A stretch of 64,000 nucleotides of DNA from CAVPFA01 sp963703655 (lineage in GTDB: Bacteria > Actinomycetota > Acidimicrobiia > Acidimicrobiales > Bog-793). Every line of letters starts with the position of its first letter. The first letter of the stretch is position 1. Under the pieces are notes generated by a model. The model saw only the letters and a list, made by a program, of their open reading frames with translations. It was not told where the DNA came from and ran no database searches. The position numbers and the translations under genes are program-made. Of this stretch, positions 26,883-38,620 are shown one piece after another. The stretch covers positions 558,001 to 622,000 of the forward strand of contig CAVPFA010000006.1 in NCBI GenBank assembly GCA_963703655.1, written 5' to 3'.

Positions 26883-27605
26883 ATGGCCGAGAGGCCCGAA
26901 CCAGGATCGTCCGGTAATCCCAGCCCGCAGGCGAAGCCCCCCGTCCACGTGGGCCGCCGGACCGTGCTCGGTCTCCTCGGACTCACGGGGATCGGCATCG
27001 TCGCGGGAACCAGGATCGACGGTGCGATCGGGGGTGGCCTCACCGCCATCAGCTCTGCGGTCGGCGTGCCGCTGCCGGGCGCAGACGAGTTTCGCTTCTA
27101 CACCGTCACCGGCTCGTACCCGGTCATTCCTGCCGACACCTACGAGTTGACCGTCGACGGCATGGTCCGCGAGCCGCTGCGGCTCAGCATCGCCGACCTA
27201 CGGTCCATGAGACGGACCCACTTCGTTCACCGATTCCAGTGCGTCACGGGTTGGTACGTGCCGAACGTAGCGTGGGAGGGGGTCCGGCTCTCCGAGGTAC
27301 TCCGGCGCGCCGGGGTGCTTCGCCAGGCGACGGCGCTGAGGCTCTTCTCGGCCGACGGCGTCTACACCGAGAGCCTCACCCTCGCCCAGGCGCAGATTCC
27401 CGACATCATCGTCGCGGACAAGATGCTCGGCGCCAACGTCACCTCAGAGCACGGGGGCCCCGTCCGGCTCTACGTACCCCCCATGTACGGGTACAAGTCG
27501 ATCAAGTGGATGAACAGGATCGAGGTGACGAACGAGGTCGTCCCGGGCTTCTGGGAGGGCTATGGCTACCCGGTCGACGGCTGGATCGGCGGCGTAGTGC
27601 AGTGA
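26883..27605 (+). CDS. TAT-exported sulfite-oxidase-family molybdopterin oxidoreductase
   Basis: 240 residues from ATG 26883 (AGGAG seven bases upstream). A twin-arginine signal is visible (VGRRTVLGLLGLTGIGIVAG, about residues 22-41). The catalytic domain belongs to the Oxidoreductase_molyb family: ELTVDGMVREPLRLS, then HRFQCVTGWYVPNVAWEGV, where the Cys coordinates molybdenum, and GYKSIKWMNRIEV. It resembles YedY/MsrP-type enzymes, which reduce oxidised methionine or S-oxides in the envelope. The next gene, a cytochrome b, starts within its stop codon (GTGATC), so the two form a pair in which the cytochrome supplies electrons. Confidence 0.9.
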   Translation: MAERPEPGSSGNPSPQAKPPVHVGRRTVLGLLGLTGIGIVAGTRIDGAIGGGLTAISSAVGVPLPGADEFRFYTVTGSYPVIPADTYELTVDGMVREPLRLSIADLRSMRRTHFVHRFQCVTGWYVPNVAWEGVRLSEVLRRAGVLRQATALRLFSADGVYTESLTLAQAQIPDIIVADKMLGANVTSEHGGPVRLYVPPMYGYKSIKWMNRIEVTNEVVPGFWEGYGYPVDGWIGGVVQ

Positions 27606-28366
27606 TCAACACGACCGGCGCGAGCGCGGTGCGCAGGTCCAAGCCCGCGACAGCCGCTTTGTCAGGTGGCCCGCTGTCGCGCTTTGACCTGGTCGAGCGG
27701 CTGGTCCACTGGGCCACGGCCGTCGCCATGCTGACGCTCATCGTCACCGGCGCGATCCTCTACCTCCCTTCGCTTGCGCTTCGCATCGGCCATCGGGGTC
27801 TCATCGAGAACATCCATGTGATCACGGGGCTGTGCCTGCTCGGACCCTTGGTGCTCGGACTCGCTGGGCCATGGCGCAAACGCCTGCTGAAAGACCTGCG
27901 CCGGTTCGACCGTTGGGGGCCCTCTGACTTCGACTGGTTCCGAGGCCGCGCTCGGAAATCGGGACTGGCCCGCGACAAGTTCAACGGCGGTCAGAAGATC
28001 GAGGCTGCCTTCCTCGGGGCGGCAATGGTCGCTGCGCTCGTGACCGGGGTCATCATGCGGTACGCACCTTCGTCGTGGGTGACGTGGGCGACCGGCGCCA
28101 CCCTCGTGCACGATGTTCTTTTTTTCGGGATCGGGATTGCCGTGCTCGTGCACATCGTCTTCGCGCTCTCGCGCCCGGACCAGCTCATCTCGATGTTCAC
28201 CGGGCGCATCCCCCGCTCGTGGGCGGGGGCCCACGCGGCAGCCTGGCTGTCCGAAGTCGAAAGCTCCGAGGCGGCCCCGGCTGCGGTCGTCGCCCGCGAT
28301 ACGGCCGCTCACGGGGCGAACACGTCCCGATCCAAGGCCAAGCCCGCGAGAAAGCCCCGAGCCTGA
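27602..28366 (+). CDS. Membrane cytochrome b (formate-dehydrogenase gamma/cyt b561-like)
   Basis: 254 residues from GTG 27602, overlapping the previous stop by four bases. Four hydrophobic helices with candidate haem His residues: VERLVHWATA, IENIHVITG, VHDVLFFGIG and VHIVFALSRP. This resembles the cytochrome b subunits that anchor periplasmic molybdoenzymes. The C-terminal about 50 residues are Ala/Arg/Lys rich and probably cytoplasmic. As the molybdoenzyme partner it likely passes quinol electrons outward. Followed by a 64-base gap before the adenine deaminase. Confidence 0.88.
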   Translation: MINTTGASAVRRSKPATAALSGGPLSRFDLVERLVHWATAVAMLTLIVTGAILYLPSLALRIGHRGLIENIHVITGLCLLGPLVLGLAGPWRKRLLKDLRRFDRWGPSDFDWFRGRARKSGLARDKFNGGQKIEAAFLGAAMVAALVTGVIMRYAPSSWVTWATGATLVHDVLFFGIGIAVLVHIVFALSRPDQLISMFTGRIPRSWAGAHAAAWLSEVESSEAAPAAVVARDTAAHGANTSRSKAKPARKPRA

Positions 28367-28430
28367 GCCCACGCCCTCGGACGATCGAGGTCGGGGCCCC
28401 TGGCGCCGAATGCGGTCCTAGTATGCGTAA

Positions 28431-30155
28431 ATGCCACCGCGACGCGGAAGCCCTCGAGTGCTCGCGGTGGCGAGAGGCGACGAGCCGGCAGACCTTCTGC
28501 TGACCGGTGGCAGCGTCTTCGTGCCGGGCACGCGAGAGTGGGTGGCGACGGACCTCGCGATCGCGGACGGCACGATCGCCGGCTGGGGACCGCGTGAGGC
28601 GCGCGAGACCGTCGACTTGAGCGGGGCGGCGCTCACCGCGTCCTTCGTGGATGCACACATGCACCTCGAGTCCACCAAGCTCTGGATAGACGAGTTCGTG
28701 CGGACCGTGCTCCCTCACGGGACTACTGCGGTAGCCGCAGATCCGCACGAGATCGCGAACGTGTTCGGAGTGCCGGGTGTCGTCGCCCTCGCCGAGGCTT
28801 CCGCCCGCCTTCCCTTCACTTTCGGCATCTGTGCATCGAGCTGCGTGCCGGCCTCTCAGTTCGAGAGCTCCGCCGCCGAGCTCGGCAGCGCCGAGCTGAC
28901 CGAGCTTCTCGATGAGCACGGGGCAATCGGCATCGCCGAGGTCATGAACTTTCCTGGTGTCGTGAACGGCGACCCCCAGGTGCTAGCCAAGATCGCAACC
29001 GCCGGCCACCGGCGGGTCGACGGCCACGCACCCGGCCTGACCGGGCGCCAGCTGGATGCCTACCTAGCCGCAGGCGTCGAATCCGACCACGAGTGCACCG
29101 CCCTCGAGGAGGCGAACGAGAAACGGCGCAAGGGTATGTGGATCTTCGTCAGGGAGGGCTCGGCCTCGCGCAACCTCGCCGAGCTCATCTCGACGGTGCT
29201 CGATCACGGGACCGATCGGGTCGCGTTGTGCACCGACGACCGGGAGCCGGACACGTTGCTGCACTCGGGGCACGTCAACGACTGCGTGCGGCTTGCGGTG
29301 GCCGCCGGGGTGCGTACCGAAGATGCCCTCGTGATGGCCACGAGCAATCCGGCCGACTACCACCACTTCGATCACCTGGGTTGGCTCGCGCCCGGCTACC
29401 AGGCTGACGTCTTGTGCTTCGACAACCTGGCGAGCTTCGAGCCGGTTCGCGTCTGGCAGGCCGGCCACCTGGTGGCCATGGACGGCACGGTCGTGCCAGG
29501 CGCCGTCCCTGGCGTCAGCGCCCCGGACTGGATGCGCGCGTCGGTACACCTGGAAACCCCTCCCGGTCCCGAAGCCTTCGATCGTGAACCACCGGCAGGC
29601 GGCCGAGCCCGCGTGATCGGCGTCGAGTCGCGCTCGCTGACCAGCCGCGACCTCGTGGTCGACGTCACCGATCCCGCGCAGCAGGTGGCTCGCATCGGAG
29701 TGGTCGAGCGGCACCGCCGTACCGGCAGGATCGGGCTCGGCTACGTCCGCGGGTTCGGGCCGATCCACGGCGCGATCGCATCGACGGTCGCCCACGATGC
29801 GCACAACTGCATGGTCGTCGGCGCACTCGACGAGACCGGCCCGGCCGACATGGCCGTCGCGATCGCGCGGCTGGCCGAGATCGGTGGCGGTCAGGTCGCC
29901 GTCAGGGATGGGCATGTGCTCGCAGAGGTGCGGTTGCCGATCGGCGGGCTCATGAGCGACCGGAGCGCCCCGGACGTAGCCGAAGAAGTCTCGCTCCTGG
30001 CTGAGGCTGCATCGGCCGGCCTCGGAGTGACCATCGACGCGCCTTTCATGCAACTGAGCTTCCTCGGCCTTTCCGTGCTGCCCGAGCTTCGGATCACGGA
30101 CAAGGGACTCGTCGACGTGATGAAGTTCGCGCTGACCGACGCCGCAGCGGTGTGA
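28431..30155 (+). CDS. ade: Adenine deaminase
   Basis: 574 residues, near the usual length. The metal site HMHLEST (about 76), MNFPGVVNGD, VDGHAPGLTGRQL, LCTDDREPD and MKFALTDAAAV are Ade signatures. Ade converts adenine to hypoxanthine plus ammonia in the cytoplasm. This is the first gene of the plus-strand purine group, nine bases before the xanthine dehydrogenase genes; product hypoxanthine is a direct substrate of that enzyme. ATG 28431 is used, although GTG/TTG codons slightly further in are possible. Confidence 0.95.
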   Translation: MPPRRGSPRVLAVARGDEPADLLLTGGSVFVPGTREWVATDLAIADGTIAGWGPREARETVDLSGAALTASFVDAHMHLESTKLWIDEFVRTVLPHGTTAVAADPHEIANVFGVPGVVALAEASARLPFTFGICASSCVPASQFESSAAELGSAELTELLDEHGAIGIAEVMNFPGVVNGDPQVLAKIATAGHRRVDGHAPGLTGRQLDAYLAAGVESDHECTALEEANEKRRKGMWIFVREGSASRNLAELISTVLDHGTDRVALCTDDREPDTLLHSGHVNDCVRLAVAAGVRTEDALVMATSNPADYHHFDHLGWLAPGYQADVLCFDNLASFEPVRVWQAGHLVAMDGTVVPGAVPGVSAPDWMRASVHLETPPGPEAFDREPPAGGRARVIGVESRSLTSRDLVVDVTDPAQQVARIGVVERHRRTGRIGLGYVRGFGPIHGAIASTVAHDAHNCMVVGALDETGPADMAVAIARLAEIGGGQVAVRDGHVLAEVRLPIGGLMSDRSAPDVAEEVSLLAEAASAGLGVTIDAPFMQLSFLGLSVLPELRITDKGLVDVMKFALTDAAAV

Positions 30156-30164
30156 CGAGTTGAA

Positions 30165-31049
30165 ATGACGGTATTCGTGCCGGTTTCCCTGGAAGAGGCC
30201 TTTGATGCCTTCGACCTGTGTCCGGACTCCCACCTCCTCGCCGGCGGGACCGACTTCATGGTTGAGGTCAGCTTCGCCCACCGGCGCCCGCCGGCCGTCA
30301 TCTGCCTACGGAGGATACCGGAGCTCACAACGTGGCGGCTGGAAGGCGGCGAAGTCGTGCTGGGCGCCGGCGTCACCTACAGCGAATTGATGCGACCACC
30401 GCTCAACGATCTTCTCCCCGGTCTCGCACAGGCGTCGCGCACCGTCGGGTCGCCGCAGATTCGCAACGCCGGGACTCTGGGCGGAAATCTCGGCACGGCA
30501 TCGCCTGCCGGCGACACGTTGCCCGTGCTCGCCGCACTCGACGCCAGAATCGTCGTCGCGAGTAGGGATGGGCGACGAACCCTCGAGCTCGACGAGTTCA
30601 TCGTCGGCCCCAAGCGGACCACGCTCGGCCAGGGAGAGATCATTGTCGAAGTCCGGCTGCCCGCAGCGCTGGGCGCACAGGAGTTCCTGAAGGTCGGCAC
30701 GCGCAACGCCATGGTGATCGCGGTGGCAAACGTGGCGCTTGTCGTCGACTGGCTCGGCCAGTCGGTCCGCTGCGCACTCGGGTCGGTCGGCCCGGTCGCG
30801 ATCCGCGCCGGCGACGCCGAGGAATTCATCTCGTTGCGGATCGACTGGAACGAGCGGAGGCTTCTCGAGGAGGCGGCCGACGTCGCCGAATTCACGGCCT
30901 TGGTGCGTGAGGCCGCGCGGCCCATCGACGACCACCGGTCGACGGCCGACTACCGCCGCCACGCCGTCGGAGTGTGCGCGCACCGCGCCCTAGAGCGCAT
31001 ATTCGCGAACCAGATTCGGGAGAGGTTGGAGGGCCAGTGGGCGAGCTGA
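30165..31049 (+). CDS. Xanthine dehydrogenase-type FAD-binding subunit
   Basis: 294 residues. The FAD pocket motif LLAGGTDFMVEV (about 25-36), VGSPQIRNAGTLGGNLGTASPAGD (core IRNAGTLGGN) and a CO-dehydrogenase flavoprotein C-terminal domain are present. The subunit passes electrons from Fe-S centres to NAD+ or another acceptor. Overlaps the Fe-S subunit by 13 bases; part of ade-FAD-FeS-Mo-LLM. Confidence 0.93.
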   Translation: MTVFVPVSLEEAFDAFDLCPDSHLLAGGTDFMVEVSFAHRRPPAVICLRRIPELTTWRLEGGEVVLGAGVTYSELMRPPLNDLLPGLAQASRTVGSPQIRNAGTLGGNLGTASPAGDTLPVLAALDARIVVASRDGRRTLELDEFIVGPKRTTLGQGEIIVEVRLPAALGAQEFLKVGTRNAMVIAVANVALVVDWLGQSVRCALGSVGPVAIRAGDAEEFISLRIDWNERRLLEEAADVAEFTALVREAARPIDDHRSTADYRRHAVGVCAHRALERIFANQIRERLEGQWAS

Positions 31050-31519
31050 TCGGTTACCGACTCCACGTCAACGGCCAAGACCACGACGTCGCGGACGCTT
31101 GGCTCGGCGAGAGCCTCCTTTACGTGTTGCGCGAGCGCCTCGGACTGCCCGGATCGAAGAACGCCTGCGAACAGGGCGAGTGCGGCTCCTGCTCGGTGCT
31201 GATGGACGGTTCTCTCGTGTGCTCGTGCATGGTGCTGGCCGCGGGCGCGGTCGGCGCCGACATCGTGAGCGTCGAAGGCCTCTCCGCGGGCGAGCACGAG
31301 CTGTCGGACATCCAAGCAGCCTTCCTGGCCGAAGGGGCCGTCCAGTGCGGGTTCTGCACCCCGGGCCTCGTCGTGAGCGTGCACGACCTCCTCGAGAGCA
31401 ATCCTGACCCGACCGATCTCGAGGTCCGCGAGGCAATCTCGGGCAACCTGTGCCGATGCACCGGCTATGGCCGGATCCTGGCGGCCGTCCGGACCGCTCA
31501 GCTGGCGCGCCAGGGATGA
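31037..31519 (+). CDS. Xanthine dehydrogenase-type 2Fe-2S subunit
   Basis: 160 residues from GTG 31037. The plant-type cluster ligands are CEQGECGSCSVLMDG with a later C; the second cluster is CGFCTPG with CRCTGY. A [2Fe-2S] relay between molybdenum and FAD subunits. The start overlaps the FAD subunit and the stop overlaps the Mo subunit by ATGA, typical of one translationally coupled operon. Confidence 0.94.
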   Translation: MGELIGYRLHVNGQDHDVADAWLGESLLYVLRERLGLPGSKNACEQGECGSCSVLMDGSLVCSCMVLAAGAVGADIVSVEGLSAGEHELSDIQAAFLAEGAVQCGFCTPGLVVSVHDLLESNPDPTDLEVREAISGNLCRCTGYGRILAAVRTAQLARQG

Positions 31520-33834
31520 GCAGCACCGCGGTTCGAGCACGTCGAGGCCGGCTCGGCGAAAGCGCGGCTCGGCCCGACGGCGTGCCCAAGGTCCGCGGCC
31601 AGTTCGCCTTCTCCTCCGATCTCTACTCCGAGGGCATGCTCTGGGGACACCTTCTACGTTCGCCACACCCTTCGGCGGCGATCGGGCACATCGACGTTTC
31701 CGAGGCCCTGCGGATCCCAGGTGTCCGGGCGGTGATAACCGCCGAGGACGTGCCGGGGAGCAAGACTTACGGCCTCGACTACCCCGACCAGCCGGTCTTC
31801 GCGGCAGATGTCGTCAGGCACATGGGAGAACCCGTCGCCGCAGTGGCGGCCGACCACCCCGAGACCGCACGCCTCGCCGCCGCGGCGATCCTCGTCGACT
31901 ATGCGCCGACGGAGCCCCTCGTCGACCCCGTCGCGGCCGTCGACGCCGAGCCGATCCATCCCCTCGGCAACGTGCTGTTCCGCCAGGCGATCCGCTGCGG
32001 CGACCAGGACGCCACCGGGGCAGTCGTGGTCGAGGGCCGCTACGAGACCGGCATGCAGGACCAAGCGTTCATGGGCCCCGAGTCGGGGCTCGCGATCCCA
32101 GCCGAGGACGGCGCCGTCGACCTCTACATCGCAACCCAGTGGCTGCATGTCGACCAGGAACAGATCGCCGCCTGCCTGGCGCTCCCGCTCGCGAAGGTCC
32201 GCCTGCACCTGGCCGGGGTGGGCGGCGCCTTCGGGGCCCGCGAGGACATGAGCATGCAGGTGCCGATCTGCCTTCTGGCATTGCGAACGGGCCGGCCCGT
32301 GAAGATGGTCTACTCCCGCGAGGAGTCGTTCCTGGGCCACGTCCACCGGCATCCCGCGGTGATGTGGTTTCGCCATCACGCCGGCACCGACGGCCGGCTG
32401 GTGAAAGTCGAGGCGCGCCTGGTCCTCGACGGCGGTGCCTACCTGTCGTCCTCGACCGCGGTGGTCCGCAACGCCGCGTGCTTTGCGGCCGGTCCGTACC
32501 GTGTCCCGAACGCGACGGTAGAGGCGGTGGCGGCTCGAACCAACAATCCTCCCTGCGGTGCGATGAGGGGCTTCGGCGCGGTGCAGGCTTGTTTTGCATA
32601 TGAGTCCCAGATGGACAAGCTGGCAGCTGCTCTCGGGATGGACCCAGTCGAGCTGCGGCTCCTCAACGCTCTCGGGACGGGCGACAAGCTCATCACCGGC
32701 CAGGTGCTGCGGGGCGCTGCGCCCGTCTCCGAAGTCATCCGGACGTGCGCTGCGGCTCCGATGCCGGCCGGCGCCCCGGCGACAGCGCCTGACCTCGCGC
32801 TCCCCGGCGGCGCCGGGCGCGCCGCGGACCGCGCCCGCGTGCGGCGTGGCGTGGGCTTCGCCGTCGGAATCAAGAACCTCATGTACTCGGGTGGCTTCGA
32901 CGACTCCTCGACCGCGCGCTGCCGCCTCGAGGACGGGGTCGTGACGATCACGTGTGCGGCCGTCGAGGTCGGGCAGGGCTTCGTGACCTTGGCGCAGCAG
33001 ATCACCCGCGACGTACTCGGCGTCGACGACGTGATCCTGGCGCCTCCGGGCACCGCCGGCATCGCCTCGGCGGGGTCGACGTCGGCCAGCCGCCAGACCT
33101 GGATGTCTGGCGGGGCCGTCCAGGCTGCCTGCCTTGCCGTCCGCGATCGGCTGCTGGCATCGGTCTCGAGCAAGCACGGCGTCGCGAGCGAGGCGCTCGA
33201 GCTCGTCGACGGGAGGGTCGTCTCCCTCGACCGGGAGGTCGATATTTCCGTCTCCGAGGCTGCACCGGGCGAGGTGCTGGAGGAGACCGTGACCTTCAGC
33301 CACGCTCCGACCGCCGAGCTCGACGCGGACGGGCAGGGCGACGCCCACGTCTCGTTCGCCTTCGCCGCCCACCGCGCGGTCGTCGACGTCGACCTCGACC
33401 TCGGCCTGGTGCGCGTCGTTGAGATGGCGACGTCTCAAGACGTCGGCCGGGTCCTCAATCCGGTGCAGCTCGTCGGCCAGCTGGAAGGCGGGATCGCCCA
33501 GGGCGTAGGGCTGGCCGTGATGGAGGAGATCGTTCTCGACCGCGGCCGCGTCCGGAATCCCTCATTCACCGACTACATCATCCCGACTGCGCTCGACATG
33601 CCCCCTGTCGTCGTCGCGGCGCTGATCGAAGAGCCCGAACCCGGGGCCCCGATGGGAGCCAAGGGTGTCGGCGAGCCGCCGGTTATCTCGTCGACCGCGG
33701 CGGTCGTGGCCGCGATCCGGGCCGCCACCGGCCTGGAGCTGCCGAGAGCACCTGTGCGGCCTCAGGACATCGCGCTGGCGATGTCGAGGCCCGCGCCAGA
33801 GTCTCGTCCCACCGGCACGGAGGTGTCCCCATGA
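31516..33834 (+). CDS. Xanthine dehydrogenase-type molybdenum-binding subunit
   Basis: 772 residues. Moco motifs of the xanthine oxidase family are seen: VGGAFGAREDMSMQ, AMRGFGAVQACF, EVGQGFVTLAQQ, GSTSASRQTWMSGG and GAKGVGEPPVISS, with the Glu of the last motif (about 725) as the catalytic base candidate. Homologues hydroxylate hypoxanthine, xanthine or similar heterocycles. Placement downstream of ade supports hypoxanthine/xanthine. Substrate range cannot be told from sequence. Confidence 0.94.
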   Translation: MSSTAVRARRGRLGESAARPDGVPKVRGQFAFSSDLYSEGMLWGHLLRSPHPSAAIGHIDVSEALRIPGVRAVITAEDVPGSKTYGLDYPDQPVFAADVVRHMGEPVAAVAADHPETARLAAAAILVDYAPTEPLVDPVAAVDAEPIHPLGNVLFRQAIRCGDQDATGAVVVEGRYETGMQDQAFMGPESGLAIPAEDGAVDLYIATQWLHVDQEQIAACLALPLAKVRLHLAGVGGAFGAREDMSMQVPICLLALRTGRPVKMVYSREESFLGHVHRHPAVMWFRHHAGTDGRLVKVEARLVLDGGAYLSSSTAVVRNAACFAAGPYRVPNATVEAVAARTNNPPCGAMRGFGAVQACFAYESQMDKLAAALGMDPVELRLLNALGTGDKLITGQVLRGAAPVSEVIRTCAAAPMPAGAPATAPDLALPGGAGRAADRARVRRGVGFAVGIKNLMYSGGFDDSSTARCRLEDGVVTITCAAVEVGQGFVTLAQQITRDVLGVDDVILAPPGTAGIASAGSTSASRQTWMSGGAVQAACLAVRDRLLASVSSKHGVASEALELVDGRVVSLDREVDISVSEAAPGEVLEETVTFSHAPTAELDADGQGDAHVSFAFAAHRAVVDVDLDLGLVRVVEMATSQDVGRVLNPVQLVGQLEGGIAQGVGLAVMEEIVLDRGRVRNPSFTDYIIPTALDMPPVVVAALIEEPEPGAPMGAKGVGEPPVISSTAAVVAAIRAATGLELPRAPVRPQDIALAMSRPAPESRPTGTEVSP

Positions 33835-34835
33835 GCACACAGGTCGCCGTCTATCTGCAGGACGCGCACACACCGCGAGAGGGAATGGAGATCGCCCGCT
33901 ACGCGGAGGACAAGGGATTCCATGCGATCTGGCAGGCCGAGAGCCGGCTGGTGCGGGAGGCAACCGTGCCGATGGCGGCGTTTCTTGCCGTCACCGAGCG
34001 GATCAAGGTGGGCTCGGGCGTGGTGAACAACTGGACGCGCAATCCGGCATTGCTCGCTGCGACCTTCTCGACCTTGGACGACCTCGCCCCGGGCCGCGTG
34101 ATCCTGGGAATCGGTGCGTGGTGGGATCCGCTCGCGAGCAAGGTCGGCGTGCGTCGGACCAAGCCCCTCCTTGCGATGCGTGAGACGGTCGAAGCCGTCC
34201 GAGCCCTGCTCGCCGACCAGCTCGTGACGTACGACGGAGAGTTCGTCCATCTCGACGGCGTCGAGCTCGACTACGTCCACCAGGAACGCAGGCCGAAGGA
34301 CGTGCCCATCTACATCGGGGCGACCGGCATGCAGATGATGGAGCTGGCTGGGCAGATCGCGGACGGGGTCGTGCTCAACTACCTCGTTTCTCCGGTCTAC
34401 AACGACAAGGCTATGGACCATCTCGAGCTGGGCGCCCGCCGGGCCGGACGGTCGGCCACCGACCTCGACCGGCCGCAGCTCGTCGTCTGCTCGCTCGACG
34501 ACGACAGGACCGCAGCCCTCGACGCCGCTCGCCTGCTCGTGACCCAGTACCTCGGTCAGCAGCCCCACATCATGAAGGCCTCCGGCGTGCCCGACTCCCT
34601 CCTGGAAGAGATCAGCAAGGTGCTGACCTGGCCCGCAACGGCCGAAGAGGTGCAAGAGGCAGCCAAGCTCGTGCCCGACGACGTGGTGCAGATGATCACG
34701 GCATCGGGGACCGCCGAGGAGTGCAAGGAGAAGGTGGCCGAGTATGTGCGCCGCGGGTGCACGTGCCCGGTGCTCTACCCGCTCGGCTCGAACGTGCACG
34801 CCATGATCGACGCGTTCACGGACTGGACGGCCTGA
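33831..34835 (+). CDS. LLM-class flavin- or F420-dependent oxidoreductase
   Basis: 334 residues, ATGA overlap with the Mo subunit. The bacterial-luciferase-like TIM barrel shows VAVYLQDAHTPREG, KVGSGVVNNWTRNP, LDDLAPGRVILGIGAWW and VPIYIGATG (phosphate-binding). The pattern is close to Mer-like F420-dependent reductases. Co-translation with a xanthine dehydrogenase suggests a role in purine-ring oxidation or reduction; the partner cofactor (F420 or FMN) is undetermined. No such gene is in the enterobacterial purine cluster, so this placement is unusual. Confidence 0.9.
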   Translation: MSTQVAVYLQDAHTPREGMEIARYAEDKGFHAIWQAESRLVREATVPMAAFLAVTERIKVGSGVVNNWTRNPALLAATFSTLDDLAPGRVILGIGAWWDPLASKVGVRRTKPLLAMRETVEAVRALLADQLVTYDGEFVHLDGVELDYVHQERRPKDVPIYIGATGMQMMELAGQIADGVVLNYLVSPVYNDKAMDHLELGARRAGRSATDLDRPQLVVCSLDDDRTAALDAARLLVTQYLGQQPHIMKASGVPDSLLEEISKVLTWPATAEEVQEAAKLVPDDVVQMITASGTAEECKEKVAEYVRRGCTCPVLYPLGSNVHAMIDAFTDWTA

Positions 34836-35893
34836 TCAGAGCCGGGCCCAGAGGCGCTCGGCCTGCTCTCGTGCTCGTGCGCGCACCTCGAGCGGATCGA
34901 CCCTTGTCGGGCGTCCGTCACGCAGCACGACCTCTCCGCCCACGACGACCTCGACCGGTTGCACGCCCGGCGTGAAAGCAAGATGCCAAGGGTCGATCGG
35001 CTCGTAGCTCCACCTGACCCTGTCGTCTGCGGCCTCCGGAACGAGGGTGCTGCCGCCCGCCAGCCACGACCAGGCGGTGGCCGGCGCGGCTGTGACGTCG
35101 TCTTCCCGGTGACGGACATAGGCGATGCGGAACTCCTCGAGCATGTCCGCCCCGATCCCGTCGGTGCCGAGCGCGACCGTGTTCGAAAGTGCGGCCGGGC
35201 GGGCGTAGCCGACGGCGTTGTTCATGTTCGACCGCGGGTTGTGAGCCACCGTCCCGCGAAGCGGCCGGTCCAGGTGAACGCAATGGGCCAACAGCCAGTC
35301 GTCGCCGGCGACGCTCTCGAGGCGCGCACCGGCGGCCGAGTCCACGCGGTCCTCGGCGACGTGGATATGCACCCCCTTGTCGAGGTCCGCCGCCAGAGCG
35401 GCGACGGCCTCGAGAGTGCCTTCGGAGAGCGTGAAACAGGCATGGGCGCCGACGAACCCGCGCCCGCCGGCACGAAGGAAACGCTCGTTCTCGGCCAGCC
35501 CGGCCCGCATGCCGTCGGCGCCGTTGCGGTCCGTGACCTCATAGCAGCACGAGGTCCGGACGCCGACCTCGGCGCATGCGTCAGCGATGACGCTGAGTGA
35601 GCCCTCGATCGCATTAGGCGACGCATGATGGTCCACGATCGCGGTCGTTCCACGCTCGAGCGCCTCCAGCGCTCCCAGCATCGCCGACCACCTGATCATC
35701 TCGAGGTCGAGGGCGCGGTCGAGCCGCCACCACACGAGCTCGAGGATCTCTGGGAAGTTTCGGGGCGTGCGCGGAGGTGCGGGCATCCCCCGAGCCAGGG
35801 CCGAGTAGAGGTGGTGGTGAGCGCAGACGAGGCCGCTCGTCACCCCCGCTTCGGGGAAGTTGTCCGTGACGAGAGGTACATCTACCGGATCGC

Positions 35894-35897
<4 letters not shown>
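34836..35897 (-). CDS. ssnA: SsnA-type aminohydrolase, short N-terminus
   Basis: 353 residues from GTG 35897, which overlaps the XdhD-like stop. It matches SsnA well: GLVCAHHHLYSALARG (metal His), WWRLDRALD, DHHASPNAIEGSLS, HNPRSNMNNAVGY and ALGTDGIGADMLEEF. SsnA genes accompany xdhD/ygfK in purine-catabolic clusters; it is thought to be a purine or pterin-like aminohydrolase, unproven. It lacks about 60 residues that precede the HxH motif in typical members, and the region upstream is read by the Xdh gene, so the short form seems real. Confidence 0.87.
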
Positions 35898-38467
<2,570 letters not shown>

Positions 38468-38620
38468 CGTCTTCGCCTCCAACGTCTCCGGGGCGTGTAC
38501 CCCATGCTGCGGCCTTATTCCCAGGGTACCGGAGCCGGTTCGGCAGCAGGAAGAGGCGAATAACCCCGTCAAGTCTGCCGGACGGCAGGTCGACCGGTGC
38601 AGGGTCTGCGGGTCTGCGGG

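Noticed and set aside
31654..33438. 594-codon minus-strand open frame
   Set aside because: Antisense shadow of the xanthine dehydrogenase Mo subunit; no recognisable domain.
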